Program-made: the position numbers and the translations under genes | Notes under the pieces: generated by a model | Seen by the model: only the letters and a program-made list of their open reading frames with translations | Database searches by the model: none | Told to the model about the DNA's origin: nothing | Shown: positions 48,896 to 62,300 of the stretch, in pieces | How the letters are laid out: each line of letters begins with the position of its first letter | Position numbering within the stretch: position 1 is the stretch's first letter | DNA from: Scatophagus argus | Taxonomy: Eukaryota; Chordata; Actinopteri; Scatophagidae | Direction of reading: 5' to 3' | Length of the DNA: 64,000 nucleotides | NCBI RefSeq assembly: GCF_020382885.2 | Contig: NC_058496.1 | Location: 6,812,501-6,876,500 of the forward strand

Positions 48896-51365
48896 TACCA
48901 GAGTGGAGTGCACTTCTTTAGAGCAGCCATAAAACCAGACTATAAAGTCCTGGACAACGTGATTTTTGCTCACATGTGGAATAGTATGACAATATTTGTT
49001 ACCACCATGTGATTGTGTTTTATGCTGAAAGACAAAGGTCATATACGTTTCCGAGCACAATTAATACGCTTGCCTGTATGTAACCTTTGAAGTGTGTGTA
49101 ATTATTTTTTATGTATCAGTTCACCACACTTGAATGCGTTTACTGTGAATGAGATGCATCTTTTCCCCCTCTTGAGATGTTTGGTAATGATACTGTGCGC
49201 ACTGTGACCACACTTTGTTACTCAAAGCCAAAATAAATCTGATATTTGAATATATTTGAATGTCCTGTTGCGTTTGTTGTCTTTTCATTAGAGCCACAGG
49301 ACAGTAGGATCTGAAGGAAATTCAATGCAACATGACCTCCTTTTAGACTACTGTTGCAAAAGTTACCTGGTGTAACCCATCATGGAAAAATACGTCCACC
49401 TAAACACTGTATGTCAAGTTCCTCACTGGCTCAGAGATTTCAAGAAATGTCATGTATGATTATGTGATGAGACTAAATAAAGGTTTAACCAGATTCCCGG
49501 GTGGTTAATCACACAGAACGGCTTTGCCAACCTCCAAAGTGCGCATACACATACACTTTCATTTTCATTTCTTTTGTCCTCATTGGCTGGTAGTCCTGAT
49601 CATGTGACAGGATAAAGCCATAAGGGGAAATCCAAAGTGAAATCATCAGGCTTGGAAAGTTACAAGCTCTCCTGCTATGACTAAAAATCACATGGCTTTT
49701 CCCCGGAAATCTGGCAGGCAGTGAGTGAAATGTTTGGAAGTGCAGGCATGTATGAAACATATTACAGCTTTAACATTATCTCTTGTAAGTGTATATATGT
49801 ATAATTTCAAATAATCTTCATGCATTTGTTCTCTTTCCACACACAGGAGTGTTCTCTTTACATGTTGTGGTTTGAAAATTCGGCCAAAAACCGATAGATT
49901 ATATATAAAAAAACAAATTTTCATAAAACAGTTGCAACAGCATTATGGTTAATCTGGTACAAAGCAAAGCTGAATTTAGTTACAGTTAGTATGTAGTTAG
50001 TATAGAACCTCAGCTTCTCTCTTCACACATAATGCTAGTGGATTTGCACATTAAAATGTTCATTTTCATTTGTTCACTCAGTTATGTCAGTTATGTGGTC
50101 CAGTAGGCTTGTTGCACGGTTTCACCAGCAGCATCACTGGGGCAGTAATTCTTTTAAAAGCGTTGCAACATATGATGAAACAAAAGGCTGGGAAACTTTC
50201 CTAGAATGAGGTCAGTCTTCCTGGAAGCAATAAACCTCCAGAGCTCGAGATTCCCCCAAACTAAATCTGTTACTTGAACTTCATATTTGTGTACTTACAC
50301 AATATTTCGTTAATGATTGGAATTGAATTTATAAGTATTACAGTAAAGGGAATGTGTTCATGCTTTTATTGCAGAGCCCTACAACAGTTTAGGATGATAA
50401 ACCTTCAGAAGTCTTACTGCACATTCAGTCCTTCAGTAACTCACATGCACATGGTGTATTGCCACTGCATATGGAAACTGGAAAGGAAAGGGAGGCTGAG
50501 TTTTGTTAACTGAGTGAGGTAATATTTTTTTCTTTGTATATATTTTGGGCAATATATTAATGTTTAATAACTTTTTCATTAAGGTCACCTATTTTTTTTA
50601 AGTGCATCTTTTCCTGATAACAACGTACCACTTATTTACCATATTTGTGCTTATAGCAAGCCAGCATTCACACATATCAAATCATAAATTTTGTATACTT
50701 GCACACTTTACATTCCTGAAAAACTATCATTAGGTTGTTTTCTTTTTTGTTTGTTTTTTTTTGTTTTTAAATGATTCATCTGAGAGGTACTACATTACCA
50801 GTAGAAATGTTATTATAATATCAGTCAGGACATTTTATTACATTATTGATCAATTCATTACATTATTGTTTTTTATCACATTTTCAGTCGGGTTGAGTGC
50901 AAATTTGTTTATATTTTCAGATGTTATTAATCAAAATTAAATTGGCACATTATTTTGCGTTACATGAATTACAGACGGTTTATGAACTGAATCAGATATG
51001 CGATGTATTAACTGACATGCACTGGTACATAAACAGATTTTGTTTTGTCTGGGTTATGTTTCGTACAACAGTATACATTTTCTTATTTTAAAACTACATT
51101 TCTCCAGTATTAAAGCTGGGAACCGAGTATCCCTCTTCCTCCTCCTCCTCCTCCTCCTCCTCCTCCTCTGCAGGCTCAGCTCCCTGTGCTCTACCACACT
51201 TGGTCAGGCATGGCAGGCCATCAAAAAATCAACTCGTTCCCACTCCACCTGTTCAAAACGCTATTAATCTGCTGCCTTCCAATAAAAGGCTTGGCTTTCA
51301 GAGAGGAGCCAATAGGAAAGCATTAAAGCTGTGAGATCCAGGCCAATCCTAGGCTGCATTCTAAT
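48896..51365. other. Intergenic space between neurl3 copy B and nkx6.3
   Basis: The two flanking genes are divergently transcribed about 3 kb apart. The interval is AT-rich, has a CCT repeat at 51136-51168, and no supported exon. The proximal 300 bases next to nkx6.3 hold candidate regulatory sites described separately. Confidence 0.55.
51136..51168. repeat. CCT trinucleotide repeat
   Basis: About eleven CCT/CTC units 640 bases upstream of nkx6.3. Simple sequence that could form an unusual polypurine-polypyrimidine structure near the promoter. Confidence 0.95.
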
Positions 51366-51575
51366 GTGGCCTATCTTTATCAAGGTGCCACTCCATTTCC
51401 AGATACTGCTTATTTATGATATCTGAGGAGGGAGGCGGCAGGAGGCACATGTCTTTAGGGGAACACTGAAATCTGTGTCCAGAGGGCTCGACGAAGACTT
51501 CAGATATGGGATTATCACAGACCACACTGTGGCTGAGAGGAGGTGAAGAGATGCGAGAGTGAAGAGTTTATCTGT
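51366..51575 (+). promoter_or_regulatory. Cluster of GATA-type motifs upstream of nkx6.3
   Basis: Four matches to WGATAR (minus strand) lie in about 200 bases: 51371-51376 and 51377-51382 (adjacent), 51512-51517 and 51568-51573. They are 230-435 bases upstream of the nkx6.3 ATG. GATA4/6 factors act in the foregut and pancreas where Nkx6.3 works, so the cluster is plausible, but such motifs are short and occur by chance. Confidence 0.3.
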
Positions 51576-51805
51576 TTCTCCGCTGCTTCTGGTGTGGTAG
51601 CAACTTTGGCAAACACCAGGGACTTTATTAGAACTGCTATAAGTGCTCATAATTATTTGAATATCTGGGGACGGTGGGTTTGCTCCCAGATCCAGACATC
51701 GCCTGTGGGTGATTGAGCTCCTTGTGGGCCCATCAGAGGTCTTGTGCTGCCTGGATCTTATTGGATGTGTAACTGAGACCTGGAGCCAGAGTTACAGAAC
51801 TCCCC

Positions 51806-53664
51806 ATGGATCCAAACATCCAGGGGTCTTTCCTTTTCAACAACAGCCTGAACCAGTTCTCCTCGGACCTCAAGGCACCAGTGTGCCAGTACTCAGTGCC
51901 CAACTCTTTCTATAAGCTCAACCCGGGCCTCAACAGCCAGCTGCAGGCAGGGACTCCTCACGGCATCAGTGACATCCTGAGCCGTTCCATGATGGGCATG
52001 GGCTCAACGGGCACCACCACCCTGCTGTCTGGATACTCCACCATGGGGGGGTTCGGCCCCTCCGTCACCAGCACGTCCATGTACTACAACCGAGACTACA
52101 ACTCCAACCTGGGCGGCTTCTCCAAGCCCGGCGCCGAATGCCCCATGAAAGGTCGCAATGTGAGCTGCTGGGCGGAGAGCAGCTGCAACTGGAGAGGAGG
52201 GAGGCAGCAGTGCACCAACAGTGAGTCTAAACACTGCAGGCTGGACTCAGCATCCACACCATCAACACATCACAACTTCCTGCCGTCTGTCTCTGTGGGC
52301 TCGTCCCTTAGCGATGGCAGAGGGTCTTTTTGTCTTCAGTGAAAGAGACAAATTTAATCTAATAATATTAAATAAGAAGCACGCTTACATGTATGAATTG
52401 GCTAAAACCTTTAGTTTGTGTTGTTCTTATAATTCAATGTGTGCGTTAATGTTTCAAAGGTTGAAGTGTTCATGTGCATTTGAAGATTCATGTCTAGCCA
52501 CATATAATCTGAAAGAAAGTAGAAAAACAGCAACTTAAGGATGCTGATAACCATGCGTGGCATTTCAAACCTCCGTTCAAATACAATTTCACTTTCATGT
52601 AACGTGTGGATGATGCTTTTCACTAATTCTTTTAATTTTTTTCTAAATAATTAATTTCTGTAATATTTGATCTGTATTTAAAAGAATGTGCTGCAGACGA
52701 TTTCTGGTTAGGACAGGTCTCATTATAAAACAAATACTTCTGTACTTTAGTAGCTTTTTCTTCTAGCTATATTTGACAGTGTGTAAATCTAATCAGATTT
52801 AAAAAACATCCAGTGTTTTTTTGTTGTTGTTTTTTTTTCCCTTGAATAATTTTTTATCTTTGATATTTTCAGCTAGCGGTCCTCTCGGGGAGATGTCAGG
52901 CAGGAAGAAACACACCAGACCGACATTTAGTGGGCATCAGATATTTGCTCTGGAGAAAACGTTTGAGCAGACAAAGTACTTGGCCGGGCCTGAGAGAGCG
53001 AGGCTGGCTTATTCCCTGGGCATGACTGAATCACAAGTCAAGGTAAAGACAGCAGCATTTCTACATTAAAGCTGTTGGAATGATGCTTTTATGTCAGATG
53101 GCTTACAACTTTTAATGTGACCTCAAATCTTATTACACCAATGCTATTATGCTTTTCTTTGTTGTTGTTGTTGTTGTTGTTGTATTTTATGCGCCAAACA
53201 AAATATACTTAGAAGTGCAGGAATAGAAAATGCAATGGAAGGAAATTCTGAATCTGTGCCTCTTTTGACAAAAGTAGGTGCCAAGTTTTATCAGATGCAC
53301 ATGTCTACATCAGGGATGATTTTCATGTCTCTGTTTCACAATGTATGTAAACAAGATGCACGTGTCAAGAAGAACGAGTTCATCCATCACGCCCACAAAC
53401 AGTAACACAACTCCTCCCACGCGTCGTGTTTAGGTGTGGTTTCAGAACCGACGCACCAAGTGGAGGAAGAAGAGCGCCTCAGAGCCGAGCTCCACGCAGG
53501 CCAGCCACGCGGGGCAGAGCGGGGAGGCCTCGGACAACGAGGTGGAGGACGAGGAGTACAACAAGCCCCTGGACCCCGACTCCGACGACGATAAGATCCG
53601 ACTGCTGCTGCGCAAACACCGCAGGGCTTTCTCCGTGCTGCGCCTCGGGCCACACCACGTCTGA
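51806..53664 (+). CDS. nkx6.3: NK6 homeobox 3 transcription factor
   Basis: Three exons: 51806-52220, 52873-53042 and 53434-53664, joined in phase (1, then 0) to 271 residues (human NKX6-3 has 265). Residues 53-60 (GISDILSR) are the Nkx6 eh1-like repressor motif that recruits Groucho/TLE. The homeodomain spans about residues 149-208, with [20 protein letters not shown] and, across the last intron, [13 protein letters not shown] including Gln50. The C-terminus has the family acidic block and the conserved [22 protein letters not shown]. The start ([29 protein letters not shown]) and the [14 protein letters not shown] stretch fit NKX6-3 rather than NKX6-1 or 6-2, which have longer N-termini with Ala/Ser/Gly runs. 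In mammals it acts in stomach G-cell, pancreatic and hindbrain development. Confidence 0.95.
53159..53182. repeat. GTT trinucleotide repeat in nkx6.3 intron 2
   Basis: Eight GTT units in the middle of the 391-base second intron. Confidence 0.95.
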
Positions 53665-53717
53665 CTGACCTTACGCACACACGCACGCACACGCTTCCCA
53701 GCAGCCCTGCATGCTCC

Positions 53718-53723
53718 AATAAA
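53718..53723 (+). terminator. nkx6.3: Polyadenylation signal of nkx6.3
   Basis: AATAAA 54 bases after the stop codon, followed by a T-rich stretch. It would give a very short 3' UTR; later AATAAA-like hexamers exist (for example near 53950), so longer transcripts are possible. Confidence 0.6.
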
Positions 53724-56525
53724 AGTTTTGAATCCAAAGTTTAATGAATACGCATTTAAGCATGTTTAGATCACCAAACAGAAGAGCATCGAAGGGTTCA
53801 GGCTGTAACAATAAGCTGAAAAAGACGTTTACTTTTATAATTTACTGAAAGAAATGACCTCTGGTCTGTTTCATGTTACACACACAAAGTTTTGGAAGAA
53901 AATTACAATTAAAAAAAATATACTGCATGATGCTATTGGTAATACTAAAAATAAAAAAACAGAATGAATGAAGTTATTCATGTGCTCTTTTTGAACAGTT
54001 GAAGCTGTCTGTGATTATCTTGTGCTTATCTGAATTTCAGAATGAAAGCTGAAAACATTAAAGGCAAAGGCAAACGTTTTACAATCAGAAGATGAACTGA
54101 TACATCTGTTATTTTCAATGTAGTTTGTTTTAAATAATATAATTTCACATTTACTGTTACGGGCACTAAATGTCACATTTTGGGTTTTTGTGCTGATGAA
54201 CCACATGCCTAAAAAAACTCTGAAATACAGTTTAAAAGGCAAGATTACATTTTTATTTATACGAAATCAGTCCAGAGAAAGGAGTGTGTAAGTGTGTTAA
54301 AAGGTAGCCTAATGGAAACATAAGTATGATAATCCAGATAAATCCTTAAACTAAACGTTGACTTTTTATTGTTGGCTGTTCTTACTTTTGAAATATTTAG
54401 GTGGACCATGTAAAGAAAAACACCTGAAACGTTGCACAATAAATTATTATCAATTCATTTCTCAAACTTGGTGGTAAACTGACTTGTCTGCTTTTAAATG
54501 AGACGTCAAACTCAAAAGTACATTATCTGGCTGCCGAGCTGCAATTGAAAAGGCACAAACACTGAAGAGAAGTGCAAAGGTCAAAGGTCCAAATTTGTGT
54601 GATTTGCTGGTGCAGTAGGGCTTAATGGAGGACAATGACCCCCGCAACCCACTTCAACATGAAATCAATACCAGCAGACCAGCTCATTCACCATTTAGGC
54701 TCAGTGAGACTCCATATGGTTCAAGCAGCTCTGCCATCAGGCCAAAGGACAAGCCGAGGAAACAATAAGTGCTGTGATTACTCACTTCAGAGACAAGCAA
54801 GTGTGTCAACAGTGTAGTTCTGCTGTCACTGATTGCCAGTATCTCATGTCCACACTGGAGCTATGACAATGCAAATGTCAAGAAATGAACAATCGTTATA
54901 AAATCATTGTGGAAAGCAATGTACGCTTTAGTCTCCCTTCAACCTGGATTTAGTCAAACCGCTGAATCAACATAAATATGAAATGCAGTAAAGGTTAGGA
55001 TCAGTCTTTTGATTTGTTGGCCCCGCAAGACTTTGAATCTGAAGAAAATATCTTACATAGTCTGCCCATTCCAGCCTCAGAGGGCAGGTGCAATACTTCC
55101 TCTGATTTACACGTCGTTAAATCACGTCCACATCTATGGAAACTGAATGTGTCACATATACAATCCACATATAATAACACACATGGGTTAAGTGATGGCA
55201 GACTCGGTGCCAATTTTTCCGGACTCTGGATTGCACAAAAGTCATTTTTCATTTTGATTTTGCATTCTTTGTACAAATAATGATGATAATTTTGTTTATC
55301 TGTTGTAGGTTAGGGGACAACAAGGTTGTTTGTCACATTCGTCAGCTCTCCCTTCTTAGTGGGCACTGTTAAAATTTCAGAAGTGGGATCAAAGGTAACC
55401 TACAGGATCATTTCAGAAAAAAGACATTTTACATTGAGGTGAGGGGACTTCTGATGTTTGTATGTCAAAAACTTCTCTGTGTTGCTCTTCTAGGCTTTTA
55501 CACAATGGGTTTACAATAAAACAGTTATTACCATTAAATTGCATGACGGGAGAGCTATAGTTTAGATTTTTTTAGCTTAGGTACTAGTTAAAAACAAAAC
55601 ACACACACAGGATGTAATATGGATGCTCGTCTCATTGTCTTCAGAGTCGGTTGTCCCATATGACAACATTGTCAGCGACAGTCTTATTGTATGTATTGTA
55701 ATGCATTTATAGAAATGAGTTTTCCTGTTTCTGCTCTCAATACAGGAGATGCGTTAGGTTGTTGCATTTCAATGAAATTAAAATTATCAGATGCATTTTT
55801 CATATTGTCGCCATTTTCAAATTTTTTATCCATTAAAAATAACATTGTGACAACCAGCCCCACGTTGGGGACTGTTGTTAAATGTGCACAAGACGTTTTT
55901 GACAGTGCAAAGGGAATGTGTCACGCACCAAAGGATTCTAGGTGAGGGCCTGCCTGAAAGCCAGCAGCATTTACAGCATGCGGTCTGTGGTGTACTCGAC
56001 CAACCCTTTCAGGTTAATCAGCTTCTTGCGGGAAATGGGACTTAAGTTATGAAGTCTTTCCAAAAACAGGTGTGACCCAAACAAATTGCGGTTTCTCTGC
56101 CGCAAAAAAAACCCAAACCAACAAACAAAAAAAATAGCTGTCACTCAATCCCTGACACATCTTGCAACACAGCGTCAAGATACAGTGTTGGTGAACCCAG
56201 CTAAGAATGTTGCGACATATTTATGTGGGTAACGTTTTATTTACAAGTGAAATAATGATCACAATGATGTAGTGTTTGACCAGCGTTAATGTAAATGTAA
56301 TACTGGCCTTATAATGAACTCCAATGACTGGTCAACAGTTAACTGCTAAAAGTTTACTACTTACAAACTCAGTCTACACAGACATTTGCTCTTATCTTGT
56401 AATAGATGGCGAGGCTTCAGTCCCACTGTACAAAGATGACTAACAAAACAAACTTGATCAAATTTTTTTTTTTTTTGTATGAGAAGTATTCTTGTATGTA
56501 AGACCATCAAGAAGTTCACAAAACT

Positions 56526-56569
<44 letters not shown>

Positions 56570-59344
56570 AAGTTAACATATGGACGGATGAATGGATGGA
56601 AATGACAAACATTTTAAAGTCTTCCAATCAGAAATTATTAAAGCCAGATCAAAAAAGAAAATCCTAAGTAATAACTGACACATCAAAAATACTGGTGCTA
56701 CAGTATGAGACTATGAATCAACAAAACAAAACAAATGAATTCAAAAACAAACAGTGCCTCCTGTGTGCACGAGCACATGCACGTGTACATACAGAACATT
56801 TTTTGAAGTTCTAGAGAAGCTATGTGATGGAATATCAACACCCTTTAACTACGGTTAGAGGTAAACAAGTGAGGCCTATCGCATGATTATTTTGGCAATT
56901 AAATACAGTTGATGCCAACCAGAACAGGGTGGAAGAGATTTCACACAGACTGTGAAGATAACTTTCTCTGAGTGAGGAAATCAAAACACTGAGAACTTCT
57001 GAGATATAACTTGTGGAAAATAAAGCACTTGGCATGAATGTACAGTTGGTAATAACAGAATGCTACTTTAAATTCATCAGAGTGAAACAATCTGCTGCAC
57101 GCCATTCATAAAAAGACAAAACTGCAGTAGTTGCCTTTTTGCGGCTTCAAAATGTCACTGGACGTTTGTCCGCTGTCTAGTGCCATCTCTACATCATATT
57201 AAAATAAATTCTGACAGAAATTTAGTTTATGTAGTCAAGAGACATGTGAGACAGTTAAAGCTGCTGTGACGAAGTAGCTACATGTACAGCATACATTTAC
57301 ATGTCAGTAATCCTTCATCAATAATGTTTCCTCTCCAGAGGACATCTAAAGGAACATGTTGGCAGGAATCTGAAGTAGCAGCATTCCTCAACTGTGTTTC
57401 CTGCCTTTGTGTAGAACTTGCTTATAGTAAACCACAGCAAACGTATATACTTGAAGTACAAAATAAAAGCCTACACATGCAGCTGCAGCTCATAATAACA
57501 CTAACGTTCTTCATAATGTTGTCAAAATGTCACATGGAGTTTCACAATACTGGATTCCGAATGGCTGATTGCAGCTGCTTATTTAAAATCTGTTAAATCT
57601 GTTCACTGCTATATGCCTACTGGACTATCCAGTTCAGCAGCTACAAGCTGCTCTGACTGACTGGAGCGATTTAATAAATCATTTAGGGCTGATGAAGAAC
57701 GACTACATTTGTGATGCCTTGGCTGGATGTCTGTCTGACACTGCCTGTAAAAAAGGCAGATTTAAAAAATAAAATCAACAACTAAAATCACTGTAATTAA
57801 AATGTAAGAATGTTTTGCATATGCGTGTACACATCCACGTAAAGGGGAAGACCCACAGTCACACGCCGTAGTCTTCACTTCATCGTTCGGTCGTATTAAA
57901 ACAAATCTCCTTGGCTGCAAGCAAGACGTGTAGGAAGATCCTCGGTGACATCGAGCTTTCAGGATGGAGGACTTATGATCTGAGAGCAAGTGGAGAATCA
58001 GCACTACGGCTTCAGAAATCCATGAAAGCTGCTGGTAAATCTGTGCTTGTGTCACTCGAGTTGTGGTCCATGATGTGAGGATGGGGTTTTCACGGCGGGG
58101 GCTACCTGTGTTGAGACCCACGGATGTCCGACGGGCAGGTTGTGGCAGGTAGCCATCATGCTGATGACTCTCTGGTACTGAGACTGTGTTGTATACCTGT
58201 TCTGAGGGCGGTGTGGTTATAGACCTGCAGAAGACACACACACACACACACACACTTCTTTAATCATGTGCCAGCAAAAACTAGAACTGCCACCTTGCGG
58301 TTGTACATCTCTGCACATTTCTCACATTGCATTTTATCTGTCCAACAGTATCTGGCCAGACTCACATAATGTCTGTAGGAATATAAATAAAGATAGTAAG
58401 TGTAAATTTGGTTACAATTAGTGTATGAATTCTTTTTCAGATGACCTTTGACAACCAAAATCTCATCAGTTCACCAAGTCGAAGTACATGATTGTGTCAA
58501 ATTTGAAGAAATTCCATCAAGGACTTCCCAATGTATTGCATTTAAGAGGATGGGACAGACAGATGGACAACCCCAAAAGACAATAACTCCAACCATGGAT
58601 ATAGCTGGCATGGAGACATAGCAAAGTCCCAGAGTGATACAGCAGGTGGTTTCATGTTGATTAAGACTAAAATGTGCCCAATTATATTTTAGGCAGAGGC
58701 CATTGGAATACTTTCAAAGCTGCATTCAAAGCACACCTTCCTACCTCAGGTTCAGCGAGCAGAGATCCTTGTTTCCTGAAATAAACTTGCTCTGTGTCTG
58801 AACATGTCAAACACAAGAGGAAAAGCAAGCTGGTTGGAGCATCTTTTAAGGCCCTTCATTGCTATGATCTCATCGTGAAGAAGGGTCCTCATGAAAAAGC
58901 AGTCCATCCTTGAAAAAAATAAATTTAAACGGCAGCAAAACAAAATCATGGCCGTAAAAATGCCAATACGCTGTCCGGCACAACGCATGTCTCTCCAGCC
59001 GACCATCCACATGGTAATTAATGAAAAGCGGGCCAGCAATGCACTTAGTGTGTAGCCACAGTGACAGTGGAGAGGATTCAATAGACATAGATCAGTGAAA
59101 GGTGCTGATCGCTTGTGGTCCTACTATGGTGGACACAAAGGAGCACTTGTGTCCCACAGCCACTTCATCTTAGTTCATATCCCAACTCCAATGGGCCTGC
59201 CTGGGTTATGGCTCTCTGGGGAGCGGAACAAGATTACTGTGTTCGCTCTTGCACACTGAATCTCCCCTCTGGAGTCACCACACAAACACATATACACCTC
59301 CGTAGAAAAACGGCACATGATCTTACCATTCAGATGGATCTGCA
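53724..59344. other. Convergent intergenic region between nkx6.3 and the inpp5a-like gene
   Basis: The two genes end toward each other. The interval has an AC microsatellite (56529-56565), an A/T-rich tract and scattered short frames with no recognisable domain, including overlapping frames on both strands at 55001-55280. The part next to 59345 is presumably 3' UTR of the inpp5a-like gene; its length is unknown. A 163-codon minus-strand frame at 57762-58253 was considered as a C-terminal exon and rejected. Confidence 0.55.
56529..56565. repeat. AC microsatellite, about 18 units
   Basis: Pure dinucleotide run; open frames over it on both strands are repeat artefacts. Confidence 0.95.
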
Positions 59345-62300
59345 TCAATGGTCGTTAGTCCTCAGCGAGAAGAACAAGAAAACCGGCTACCAGAAAATCA
59401 CAAGAAGACACCAGAGTTACTCTATGTGGCTTTGTTTGCCTGAACAAGATACAAGCTATTTAAATGCTATTGTTACCTTATGGTCTCCCATACAGACATT
59501 AGGACCCACTGTGTTGTAAACAATGCTCTTCTCACCGTCATCTCTCTGAAAAGAAGAAAGTTTTATATCATCTGGACAAACAAAGCAAATGAAATGTGAG
59601 CTTTGAGACTTAAGTTTACATCTATTAAAATGTTGTCTGCATGGTCAAATGTTGTTAGAGAGACTTCAGACTAAATGACAACATGATGACAAGGCCAAAA
59701 AAAAAAATCAGTTCTAGCCAGAGTCATTACACAGGAAGTGACAAACTGACATCAGTAGCTTTATGCTAACAGTAGATAGCTTAAGACACATAGTACCGTA
59801 AGTAGCTAGCGTGTATTTCAGCTTTGGCTAAAAGTTGTTAGAGTGAATTACCAGCTTGATTTGACATTTTATCTGATCATACGTTTAGTACTGGGACTAG
59901 CTAGTCAAACATTTCAATAAAAGAACAACACTGTTCATTTCCACATCTTATTTATCAACTCATTATATGGACGCTAACTTTTTACCTGAAATACACAGCT
60001 TTAGCACAGTCTTAACATGTATGCGGTGATTATGGACATATTTTAAAGCAAGTCAGCATCAGAAACAACTATTTTCAACCAAAACTACCACTTAATCAGC
60101 TAGCTAGCTAGTTACTGTTGATAACATTTGCTAGGGACAGTCATAATTTCTACATATAAGCCATTTATTGGGCTATATTTTTCATGTTGTGTGGAAGTGT
60201 AAAGACGGATACATAATAGACAGAAAATTCAGATATTAAGCATTTCCTAACCTTGTGGATGCATTCGTGAGCAGTGTGCGACATGAGGATACGATCACAC
60301 CACGCAGGACAGCGAGTGTTCATGTACTGGGTTGGTTTAGTGTACTCTTCACTGTAGGGGTAGCTGAGATATATAAAAAGAGACAGAGTGTATTTAAGGA
60401 AAAACAACAGAGGCATTAGTTTGGACCCAGTATCCGAGCAAGTAGGTTAACTGAAAGTCTTACCTGGGTGGAAATCTGATGTCCTCTTCCCGAATGACAT
60501 CATGAAACACTGCGGCTTCTTTGTCATATTTTAAAAGCTGAAGGGTGGAGACCATTACTGATTACAGGAAAACTCAACACACCAAAAACAAGCAGCAGAT
60601 GTGAATGAGTACAACTTCAGCATGGGTGAAAATCCTGTTTAAGTTATCAGTTCGGTTCACCTACAAACTTTTGTATTTACTGTACTCTCATTCATGGGAC
60701 TTTATTTCCGCTGACAGGATCTAATCTAAAATCTGTGAAGACATGTCAGATTGCTGCTTAGCAAGATGTGGTACAATGGTTATAGAGACAGCACAGCGTT
60801 TCTCTGAAGCTGCTGTGGAACTGATGTGATCAGAGTCAGAAAAAGTTCAGATTGTGAACTCACTGCCCTGCCGTTGTCCTCCCTGAATACCGTCTGGTGC
60901 ACATAGGCAAACAGCTTTTCCTCAATGTGGAGCAGCACCTGCAGGTGAAGTAAAGGCAAGTAAGGTCAAAACAGTAGTAAAAACAAAATGTCTGCTGTTG
61001 TCTTCATTGAACTGATTTCAATCACCTGGTGGTCATTATCCTTTTCTTCACAGATGATTTTCTCCACTTCGTTGCTGCTGTCTTTTTTCACTGTCTGCAC
61101 ATCCGTCGAAGTGGACAGATGCTGCTCACAGAAGCACAAACACAAGGAAGGGTCTATGTCAAAATGCCATGCTGACACACATCCTCATCACCAGAGATTC
61201 ACAAGACATTACAATTACCTGGACCAGACTAAGTGTGTCCAGACGGAAGTTGAAATCACCAAACAGGAAGAAAGGCAGAGGAGTGAAGCGGCTGTCTGAT
61301 ATCCTGCAAGGAGAAAGTGCTGTCAGGAATCAAACAGATGTTTGGGTCTTTTTCTCTGTTAAATCTTACTTTGAATGCATACATATTCACATTAATGTGA
61401 TAATATTTCCAGGACAGTATGACAGGAAAGACTTTATGATATAAATTAAGACTGTAAGAAATGTCCTCCATTCATAGAGGTCATTCAGTGTGTGTTTGCT
61501 GTCAACTTGTACAGTGATGTTTTTCATAACTGTGTGCAGAGGAAAATCTGACCTGTTGATTACATATCTGAGAGCATTTTTGCGGTTTGCTGAGTAAATG
61601 GAAGGACTGGAGTTGCAGGCAATGAGGTTGGAGGCATCATGGAACAGGTGGACATTGACCAGGTCCAGACCTCTGCAAAGAACACAAAAAACACACAGCA
61701 AACACGCAAAATATGGTTATATGTGCAGGTGGAGATTAGAAACAGGACACAATCTGATACTGACCTGTGTGTGTGTGTCTGTGTGTGTGTACACGGGTGT
61801 CACTTATGAGGAGCTTGAGCTTTCTTATCAGCGAGTGCACTCATGTTAATACTGAATCCACAAACAAGCACATTTGTCTTTCGTGTTGAGCTTTCACTCC
61901 TTTTGTTTGGCTGTCACCAGAAAACAATTAATGTGCATTCAGGTAGTGAGCTGTGTTGACTCACAGTGTGATGCCGTGGCACACAGATTGTGGGCTTCTT
62001 TTGTTACTACCCACAGGCAACAACAGCAGAGCAAATAATGACTAAGGTTTTCAGGAAGCACACAATGTAGTAGGCTCATATCAGGGTTATATTTAGCTCA
62101 GTTTTAATTCAGGAGACTTAAAACATAGATTATAAATATACATTCTTTGCTAATTAAAAGAAATACGTTCACAGTTCAACATTCAGCATAAGGCACCAGA
62201 GCACCATGCTGCACTGACTATTTATATATACTATATATTTTTTTTATATCATTATCATTTTTAATTGGACAGTTTAGTCATCAAACTAAATGAATATAAG

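Noticed and set aside
55001-55280. Open frames of about 90 codons on both strands at the same place
   Set aside because: Mirror-image frames without splice support or domains; typical of chance.
57762-58253. 163-codon minus-strand frame downstream of the inpp5a-like gene, with an acceptor-like CTGCAG at its start
   Set aside because: It does not encode the expected PVFL continuation after GDHK, which is found at 59386; the sequence resembles no protein I know, and an AC repeat leads into it. Perhaps part of the 3' UTR.
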